Positions 33,436 through 39,270 of a stretch of 39,270 bases of DNA are shown one piece after another (position 1 is the first letter of the stretch; each line of letters starts with the position of its first letter). A program made the translations under genes and the position numbers. The DNA is from Rickettsiales bacterium. GTDB taxonomy: Bacteria; Pseudomonadota; Alphaproteobacteria; Rickettsiales; UBA1997. The notes beneath the pieces were generated by a model. It searched no databases and had not been told where the DNA came from. It saw nothing but the letters and a program-made list of their open reading frames with translations. The stretch covers positions 41,555 through 80,824 of the forward strand of contig JAGNLL010000008.1 of assembly GCA_017999675.1 (NCBI GenBank), in the 5' to 3' direction.

Positions 33436-36400
33436 TTAAGATTCTTTCTTCATTTTCTTCGCCGCATTTTCCACCAACACGTAAAACATTGGCACAAACA
33501 AAGTGGCCACAAAAGTTGCTGCAAACATTCCCCCCATCACACCAACGCCAATTGCGCGTTGACTTGCCGAACCAGCGCCCGACGCCATTGCCAGCGGCGA
33601 AATACCCAGCATAAATGCCATTGAGGTCATGATGATTGGGCGAAATCTTTGTTTAGTTGCAATCAAAGTTGCCTCAGTTGCGCTGTGGCCTTTTTGGTAA
33701 AGATCGCGCGCAAACTCGACAATCAAAATGGCGTTTTTTGCCGACAAACCAATCGTCGTCAAAAGCCCAACTTGAAAATAAACGTCGTTGCTCATGCCAA
33801 AAGACATTGAGGCAATTAGCGCGCCGATAATTCCAAACGGCACTACCAAAATTACCGAAAACGGAATTGACCAACTTTCGTAAAGTGCGGCAAGTGACAA
33901 AAACACCACCAAAAGCGAAATGGCGTAGAGCACTAAAGTTTGCGAACCCGATTTTTTTTCTTCAAAAGAAAGCCCCGACCACGCGTAATCAACGCCTTCT
34001 GGCAAGGCTTTAACCATTTTTTCCATTTCGGCCATTGCGGTTCCCGAACTAATTCCAGGAATTGCACCACCTTGAATATTCACCGACGAAACGCCGTTGA
34101 AGCGCTCTAGCTTTGGCGATCCAAAGGCCCAATGCGCTGAAGAAAAACTGTCGAAAGAAACCATTTTGTCTTCTTTGTTGCGCAGGTACCATTTTTTTAA
34201 ATCTTGCGGAGTCATGCGATACGGCGCTTCGCCCTGTAAATACACTTTTTTAATGCGGCCCTTGTCCAAAAAATCATTCACGTAAGACGAGCCCCAAGCC
34301 GCCTGTAAAGTTTGGTTAATGTCGGCAAACGAAATGCCAAGCGCGGCGGCTTTTTCGTAGTTGATGTCAATTTTGTACTGCGCCACATCACTTAAACCAT
34401 TTGGCCTTACGCCAATTAAAAGTGGGTTTTTTGACGCCGCACCTAAAAGCTGATTACGCGCGCCCATCAAGGCTTCGTGGCCAATGCCTTTGCGGTCAAT
34501 TAATTGCAAATCAAAGCCCGATGCATTGCCAAGTTCGCGAATTGGTGGTGGAAAAAATGTAAATACAAATGCGTCTTTTAACTGCGACAAAGCACCCATG
34601 GCGCGACCAGAAATTGCTGCCACCGCTTGATCTGGGCGTTTGCGTTGATCCCAATCTTTTAAGCCCACAAAACCAAAGCCGGCATTTTGTGCGCTTCCCG
34701 CAAAACTAAAGCCCCCAACGGTGAAAAGATGTTCAACATTTTCGGCCTCTTTTTCTAAAAAATAATCTTCAACTTGTTTCAAACTTTCGGTTGTGCGCTC
34801 AAGAGTTGCGCCACTCGGCGAGTTAACCATTAAGTACATCATGCCCTGATCTTCGGTTGGCAAAAACGAGGTTGGCATGCGGCTAAATAACAAAACCAAA
34901 CCGCCCACCATCACCACGTAAATCACAAAAAATCTGAACGAGCGCGCGATAATTTTGTTGGCAGAGTTGGTGTAAAAATTTCGACCTTGGTCGAGTGTGC
35001 GATTAAAAAAACTGAGAAATTTATTTTGCGCAAAAGCGTGATCTTTTTTTGTTGGACGCAAAATTGTGGCGCAAAGCGAGGGTGACAAAACCAACGCCAC
35101 CAACACCGAAAGCGTCATTGACGACACAATGGTAATTGAAAATTGCCGATAAATTGCACCAGCCGATCCACCAAAAAATGCCATTGGCACAAACACTGCC
35201 GACAGCACCAAGGCAATGCCCACAAGCGCTCCGGTGATTTGTGTCATTGATTTGCGCGTGGCTTCAATTGGCGACAGGCCTTCTTCGTGCATTAAACGCT
35301 CAACGTTTTCAACTACCACAATGGCGTCATCAACCAGCAAGCCAATTGCCAGCACCATCGCAAACATTGTCAGCGTGTTAATGGTAAATCCGCAGGCCGA
35401 CAAAATTGCAAAAGTGCCAAGCAAAACCACCGGCACCGCAATGGTCGGGATTAACGTGGCGCGAAAGTTTTGTAAAAAAAGCAACATCACCAAAAACACT
35501 AGTATCACTGCTTCAATCAAGGTCATCACCACGCCTTCAATTGAAAGTTTAATGAACGGCGTTGAGTCGTAGGGATAAATTACTTCTACACCTTGCGGCA
35601 AAAATTGTTTCATCTCTTCAACTTTTGCTTTGACATTTTTTGCCGTTTCAAGCGCATTTGCACCACTTGCCAAAATCACTGCCATGCCCGCTGCGGGGTG
35701 GCGTTTGTAGCGCGCGATTGTGTCGTAGTTTTGTGAGCCTAGCTCAATTTTTGCCACGTCTTTGAGTCGCACTTGCGAGCCGTTTTTGTTAACGCGCAAA
35801 ATAATTTTTTGAAAATCTTCAACCGTTTTTAACTTTGATTGCGCCGTAATTGTGGCGTTAATTTGTTGCCCTTTAACTGACGGCAAACCGCCCAACTGGC
35901 CGGCTGAAACATCGGCATTTTGCACTTTAATTGCCGCCACAACTTCGGCGATTGTCATTTTGTAGCCGTAAAGTTTGTTTGGATTAATCCAAATTCGCAT
36001 TGCTAACGGATCGCCAAAAACCGTCACATTGCCCACGCCATTAATGCGCGAGATGTTGTCTTTCATGTCTGAAAGCAAAAAGTCGCCCAGCACTTCTTCG
36101 CTCACCGAATCGTCTTTTGAGTACAAACCAATCACCAACAAAAAGTTGTTGTTGGCTTTGTTTACGCGCACGCCTTGTTGTTGAACCTCTTGCGGCAGCA
36201 GCGGCATTGCTGATTGCAGCTTGTTTTGCACTTGAACTTGCGCAATGTCGGGGTTGGTTTTTGGCTCGAAAGTTAGGGTGATTGTCACGTTGCCGCTAGA
36301 ATCGCTGCTTGAAGTGAAGTAGCGCAGCGAGTCAATACCAGTAAGGCTTTGTTCAATTACCTGCGTCACACTGTTTTCAAGCGTTTCGGCAGATGCACCG

Positions 36401-36549
36401 GGCATTGAGGTAGAAATTGAAACTGAAGGTGGAGCAATATTTGGATATTGTTCAATTGGCATTTTGAACAGCGACAAAGCACCAGCAAGCATGATTATGA
36501 TTGCAAGAACCCAAGAAAATATTGGTCGGTTGATGAAGAAGTTGGACAT
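33436..36549 (-). CDS. RND efflux transporter, AcrB/HAE1 family
   Basis: 1037 residues, full length. Inner-membrane proton-driven drug exporter. Start [17 protein letters not shown] is standard; the proton-relay D407 and D408 ([18 protein letters not shown]) carry the same numbers as in E. coli AcrB. The TM10 Lys is present in [16 protein letters not shown]. Two large periplasmic loops lie at about 30-335 and 560-870. Hydrophobic-substrate (HAE1) type is indicated, rather than metal efflux. Middle gene of adaptor-transporter-duct order; both flanking gaps carry palindromic repeats of different families. Confidence 0.95.
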   Translation of the reverse strand: MSNFFINRPIFSWVLAIIIMLAGALSLFKMPIEQYPNIAPPSVSISTSMPGASAETLENSVTQVIEQSLTGIDSLRYFTSSSDSSGNVTITLTFEPKTNPDIAQVQVQNKLQSAMPLLPQEVQQQGVRVNKANNNFLLVIGLYSKDDSVSEEVLGDFLLSDMKDNISRINGVGNVTVFGDPLAMRIWINPNKLYGYKMTIAEVVAAIKVQNADVSAGQLGGLPSVKGQQINATITAQSKLKTVEDFQKIILRVNKNGSQVRLKDVAKIELGSQNYDTIARYKRHPAAGMAVILASGANALETAKNVKAKVEEMKQFLPQGVEVIYPYDSTPFIKLSIEGVVMTLIEAVILVFLVMLLFLQNFRATLIPTIAVPVVLLGTFAILSACGFTINTLTMFAMVLAIGLLVDDAIVVVENVERLMHEEGLSPIEATRKSMTQITGALVGIALVLSAVFVPMAFFGGSAGAIYRQFSITIVSSMTLSVLVALVLSPSLCATILRPTKKDHAFAQNKFLSFFNRTLDQGRNFYTNSANKIIARSFRFFVIYVVMVGGLVLLFSRMPTSFLPTEDQGMMYLMVNSPSGATLERTTESLKQVEDYFLEKEAENVEHLFTVGGFSFAGSAQNAGFGFVGLKDWDQRKRPDQAVAAISGRAMGALSQLKDAFVFTFFPPPIRELGNASGFDLQLIDRKGIGHEALMGARNQLLGAASKNPLLIGVRPNGLSDVAQYKIDINYEKAAALGISFADINQTLQAAWGSSYVNDFLDKGRIKKVYLQGEAPYRMTPQDLKKWYLRNKEDKMVSFDSFSSAHWAFGSPKLERFNGVSSVNIQGGAIPGISSGTAMAEMEKMVKALPEGVDYAWSGLSFEEKKSGSQTLVLYAISLLVVFLSLAALYESWSIPFSVILVVPFGIIGALIASMSFGMSNDVYFQVGLLTTIGLSAKNAILIVEFARDLYQKGHSATEATLIATKQRFRPIIMTSMAFMLGISPLAMASGAGSASQRAIGVGVMGGMFAATFVATLFVPMFYVLVENAAKKMKKES

Positions 36550-36560
36550 TTAAAATTTGT

Positions 36561-36594
36561 TAGTTGGCTTTTGGTAGTAGTTGGCTTTTGGTGG
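36561..36594. repeat. 17-bp tandem repeat, two units
   Basis: TAGTTGGCTTTTGGTAG at 36561-36577 is followed directly by a copy with one change (36578-36594). It lies 12 bp upstream of acrB. Confidence 0.7.
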
Positions 36595-36627
36595 TGATTT
36601 TGTTTTGACGACGATTCTTTTATTTGG

Positions 36628-36726
36628 AATAACCACCCCAACCCCTCCTTGAAAAGGAGGGGCTTTAGTCCGCACTCGGAGTTGAGCACCCCCCTCCTTT
36701 TCAAGGAGGGGTTGGGGGTGGTTATT
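36628..36726. repeat. Palindromic repeat family A, copy 2
   Basis: Arms 36628-36662 and 36691-36726 are reverse complements apart from one extra base in the right arm. The core is the same as at 8327-8445, with the inner unit reading CCTCCTTGAAAAGGAGG. The spacer (36663-36690) differs from copy 1. It lies between acrA and acrB. Confidence 0.9.
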
Positions 36727-36738
36727 CACACACTCAAT

Positions 36739-37836
36739 TTATTTTTTCTCCCCCGCACTAAACGCAACCGCATTAACCTTCATTCCATCCGCAATTTTTT
36801 GGTAACCTTCAACAATCACCACCTCACCATCTTCTAACCCTTCTGCCACCACCCAAGAATCACCCGAAATTTTTTCAGCTTTAATCACCCGCGCTTTCGC
36901 AACCTCACCTTGCACCACCCAAACCATCAAGTCACCCTTTGGCGTGCGAGTGGTTGCTCTTTGCGGCACTAGCAAAGCTTTAATCGGCTTCAAATGCATT
37001 TTTGCCGTGACAAACATTCCCGGAATTAATTTTTTATTTTTGTTTTCAAACAAGGCGCGCAGGCGAATTGAGTCGGTGCTTTCGTCAGCAAAAATTTCAG
37101 AAAATTTTAATTTTCCTTCACTCACTTCACCCGAGTCGTCACTGGCAACACTCACCAAAATTCCTTTTTGATCCCCCAGCTGAAGTGCCTCTTTTGTAGG
37201 CTGCGTCATGTCGACGTAAATTGGATCAAGCTGCGCAATTGTAGTTAAAACTTCGGCCTGATTTGCCGTGACAAGTGCCCCTTCCGTTAAATTTGATTTA
37301 CCAATGTAGCCCGAAATTGGCGCCAAAACTTTGGTGTAATTAAAATTAGTTTTAGCTTTTTTGGCGTCAGATTCAGCTTGCGCAAAGGCGGCTTCAATGT
37401 CGTCAAACTCTTGTTTGCTCACCGCATCTTGCTCGAGCAAAATTTGGTAGCGGTCTCTTTTGGCGCGCAGAGTTTTTAAATTTCTGTCAGCACTTTGAGC
37501 AGCTGCTTGGTAAATTGTTGGATCAATTTGGTAAAGCTGCTCGCCTTCTTTTACAAAGCTGCCTTCGCTAAATTTTATTTTTTTAATCACGCCTTCAATT
37601 TGGGGACGCACGTCAGAAATTTTTGCAGCATTTACCCGCGCCGGCAATTCTTGCACAATTTGCACTTCTTGTTTTTGCACAATTACCACCGTCACTTCTG
37701 CAGCGTGATTTGCGCTTGCGTTAATTGCGGGCGCTTGATTGTATTTTGGCTTGATTACAAAAAAATATCCCAAAGCAGCAACGGCTACCAAGCCAATAAT
37801 TACAAGGGTTTTGGAGTTTTTGATTTTGTTTTTCAT
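36739..37836 (-). CDS. RND efflux periplasmic adaptor, AcrA/MexA family
   Basis: 365 residues from ATG 37836; an upstream ATG at 37887 would put 17 residues before MKNKIKNSK and is less likely. One N-terminal membrane helix (about 9-26) anchors it, with no lipobox Cys. The lipoyl/barrel-sandwich part (VRPQIEGVIKKIKFSEGSFV; LAPISGYIGKSNLTEGALV) flanks a coiled-coil hairpin. The beta-barrel and membrane-proximal domains follow (LIPGMFVTAKM; LLVPQRATT). It joins the AcrB-type pump to the OprM-type duct. First gene of the pump operon; icd diverges from it after 78 bp. Confidence 0.93.
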   Translation of the reverse strand: MKNKIKNSKTLVIIGLVAVAALGYFFVIKPKYNQAPAINASANHAAEVTVVIVQKQEVQIVQELPARVNAAKISDVRPQIEGVIKKIKFSEGSFVKEGEQLYQIDPTIYQAAAQSADRNLKTLRAKRDRYQILLEQDAVSKQEFDDIEAAFAQAESDAKKAKTNFNYTKVLAPISGYIGKSNLTEGALVTANQAEVLTTIAQLDPIYVDMTQPTKEALQLGDQKGILVSVASDDSGEVSEGKLKFSEIFADESTDSIRLRALFENKNKKLIPGMFVTAKMHLKPIKALLVPQRATTRTPKGDLMVWVVQGEVAKARVIKAEKISGDSWVVAEGLEDGEVVIVEGYQKIADGMKVNAVAFSAGEKK

Positions 37837-37914
37837 GATTTTTTTTAAAAGAAAAATAAATGGATCAGAGTCGCGCAACTTACCCACCCCAAACTTTAAT
37901 CAAAGGCTAAATTT

Positions 37915-39138
37915 ATGAAAAAAATTCTCGTAAAAAATCCGGTAGTAGAAATTGACGGCGACGAAATGACTCGCGTGATTTGGCGATTCATTAAAGAAAA
38001 ATTAATTTTGCCCTACGTTGACGTAAACCTACAATATTTCGACCTTGGCGTTGAAAATCGCGACGCCACTAATGACCAAGTGACCATCGATTCGGCCAAC
38101 GCCATCAAGGCCTGCGGCGTTGGAATAAAATGTGCCACAATCACGCCAGATGAAGCGCGTAAAAAAGAATTTAACTTAAAAGAAATTTGGAAATCGCCTA
38201 ACGGCACGATTAGAAATATTTTAGATGGCACGGTTTTTCGTGAACCAATCGTTTGCACAAATGTGCCACGCATTGTTTCAAACTGGACTTCGCCAATTAT
38301 TGTTGGCCGTCACGCTTTTGGTGATCAGTACAAAGCAACTGACTTTGTTGTTCCTGGTGCCGGCAAACTCACAATTAAATTTGAAGGCGAAGACGGCAAA
38401 ACAATCGAGCAAGAAGTGTTCAAATTCAAAGGCGCCGGCGTTGCTTTGGCAATGTACAACACCGAAGAATCAATTCGCGGGTTTGCTTATTCTTGCTTCA
38501 ACTTGGCGCTGCAAAAAGGCTGGCCGCTTTACCTTTCAACCAAAAATACAATTTTGAAAAAATACGACGGCCGCTTCAAAGACATCTTCGCCGAAATTTT
38601 TGAAAAAGATTTTAAGCAAAAATTTGCTGAGAAAAAAATTGTTTACGAACACCGCCTGATTGACGACATGGTTGCAAGCGCCTTGAAATGGAGCGGCAAT
38701 TTCATCTGGGCCTGCAAAAATTACGACGGCGACGTGCAATCAGATTCAGTAGCGCAAGGCTTTGGATCACTGGGCTTAATGACTTCAGTTTTAATCACCC
38801 CAGACGGCAAAACAATGGAAGCCGAAGCGGCACACGGCACCGTCACCCGCCACTTCCGCGACCACCAAGCCGGCAAACCAACTTCAACCAACCCAATGGC
38901 GTCAATCTTTGCTTGGACTCGCGGCTTAGAATTTCGCGGAAAACTTGACGGCAACCAAGAGCTAATCGACTTCTGCCACAAGCTAGAAAAGGTGTGCATT
39001 GAAACTGTTGAAAGCGGAAAAATGACGAAAGATTTGGCGGTGTGCATTCACGGCAATAAGGCCGAACACGGCAAACACTACCTCTACACCGAAGAGTTTT
39101 TGGATGCGATTGATCAGAATTTACGAGCGAAGCTTTAA
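37915..39138 (+). CDS. icd: NADP-dependent isocitrate dehydrogenase, eukaryote-like type
   Basis: 407 residues. TCA-cycle enzyme that decarboxylates isocitrate to 2-oxoglutarate and makes NADPH. Substrate residues R100, R109, R132 and Y139 fall at the same numbers as in human IDH1 ([32 protein letters not shown]), and the metal site DDMVASALK is intact. GTVTRHF supports NADP use, and [16 protein letters not shown] is typical. This homodimeric type is common in alphaproteobacteria. Probably monocistronic; palindromic repeat A copy 3 begins 11 bp past the stop. Confidence 0.97.
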   Translation: MKKILVKNPVVEIDGDEMTRVIWRFIKEKLILPYVDVNLQYFDLGVENRDATNDQVTIDSANAIKACGVGIKCATITPDEARKKEFNLKEIWKSPNGTIRNILDGTVFREPIVCTNVPRIVSNWTSPIIVGRHAFGDQYKATDFVVPGAGKLTIKFEGEDGKTIEQEVFKFKGAGVALAMYNTEESIRGFAYSCFNLALQKGWPLYLSTKNTILKKYDGRFKDIFAEIFEKDFKQKFAEKKIVYEHRLIDDMVASALKWSGNFIWACKNYDGDVQSDSVAQGFGSLGLMTSVLITPDGKTMEAEAAHGTVTRHFRDHQAGKPTSTNPMASIFAWTRGLEFRGKLDGNQELIDFCHKLEKVCIETVESGKMTKDLAVCIHGNKAEHGKHYLYTEEFLDAIDQNLRAKL

Positions 39139-39149
39139 GTTTTCTCCTG

Positions 39150-39270
39150 CGAATAACCACCCCAACCCCTCCTTGAAAAGGAGGGGCTTTGCACCGAGGT
39201 TGTTTAAGCCCCCGCTTTCAAAAAAATCGTACTAAGCCCCTCCTTTTGAAGGAGGGGTTGGGGTGGTTAT
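39150..39270. repeat. Palindromic repeat family A, copy 3 (reaches window end)
   Basis: Left arm 39150-39186 and right arm 39237-39270 are reverse complements with one mismatch, around a 50-bp spacer unlike those of copies 1 and 2. The right arm is cut by the window edge. It follows icd directly. Confidence 0.88.

Noticed and set aside
8327-39270. CRISPR array
   Set aside because: The repeats are far apart, palindromic as whole units and without regular spacers. No cas genes are present.

Overview
This window reads as a chromosomal segment of an AT-rich alphaproteobacterium, most likely Rickettsiales-like or a related host-associated lineage. The signs are alphaproteobacterial markers (a DUF4164-type gene before zapA, an IalB-family protein, an alphaproteobacterial FtsL, a eukaryote-type NADP isocitrate dehydrogenase), TAXI solute-binding proteins, an ankyrin-repeat giant, many long palindromic repeats, and one palindrome of a type familiar from Rickettsiales. 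It still carries trpB, trpA and argJ, which most strictly intracellular Rickettsiales have lost. The lineage call is inference; no rRNA gene is present.

Layout. 1-2634: a 5'-truncated, low-complexity protein of unknown function. 2707-3811: an IS256-superfamily insertion sequence with 51-bp perfect inverted repeats and an 8-bp target duplication, sitting in the tail of a terminator. 3896-6398: a TAXI binding protein diverging from a DAACS symporter. 6370-8318: lolA, tolR and tolA, with a terminator-like hairpin inside the lolA signal-peptide region. 8549-10575: two unrecognised small proteins, an IalB-family protein and a GAPDH with NADP-type cofactor residues. 10596-10898: a run of hairpins. 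10910-12680 (minus): mraZ-rsmH-ftsL, with no ftsI after it. 12850-17336: a tightly coupled operon trpB-trpA-argJ-DUF4164-zapA-fau. 17499-18251: HU, tRNA-Val(UAC), tRNA-Asp(GUC). 18310-20704: a second TAXI protein, a frameshifted DUF5666-like gene and a histidine phosphatase. 20825-29800 (minus): nhaA, yaaA, a 1174-residue OPR-like/RAP/ankyrin protein, then a carbamoyltransferase cassette (SxtJ-like, SGNH hydrolase, a 49-residue DUF5989 protein, NodU/CmcH-type carbamoyltransferase). 29911-31712: beta-carbonic anhydrase, PhnA-type protein, NAD(P)H-hydrate dehydratase. 31876-37836 (minus): an AcrA-AcrB-OprM efflux system. 37915-39138: icd.

How the genes work together. The main functions are envelope upkeep (Lol/Tol, RND efflux, a probable surface carbamoylation cassette), cell division (MraZ, FtsL, ZapA), amino-acid synthesis (trpBA, argJ), NADPH-linked carbon metabolism (GAPDH, Icd) and ion/pH homeostasis (NhaA, carbonic anhydrase). 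Intergenic gaps repeatedly hold 80-120 bp near-perfect palindromes of at least four sequence families. One family occurs three times here.

The observations most worth following are the OPR-like/RAP/ankyrin fusion beside nhaA-yaaA and the carbamoyltransferase cassette. Next come the hairpin inside lolA and the homopolymer frameshift that disrupts an otherwise perfect signal peptide.
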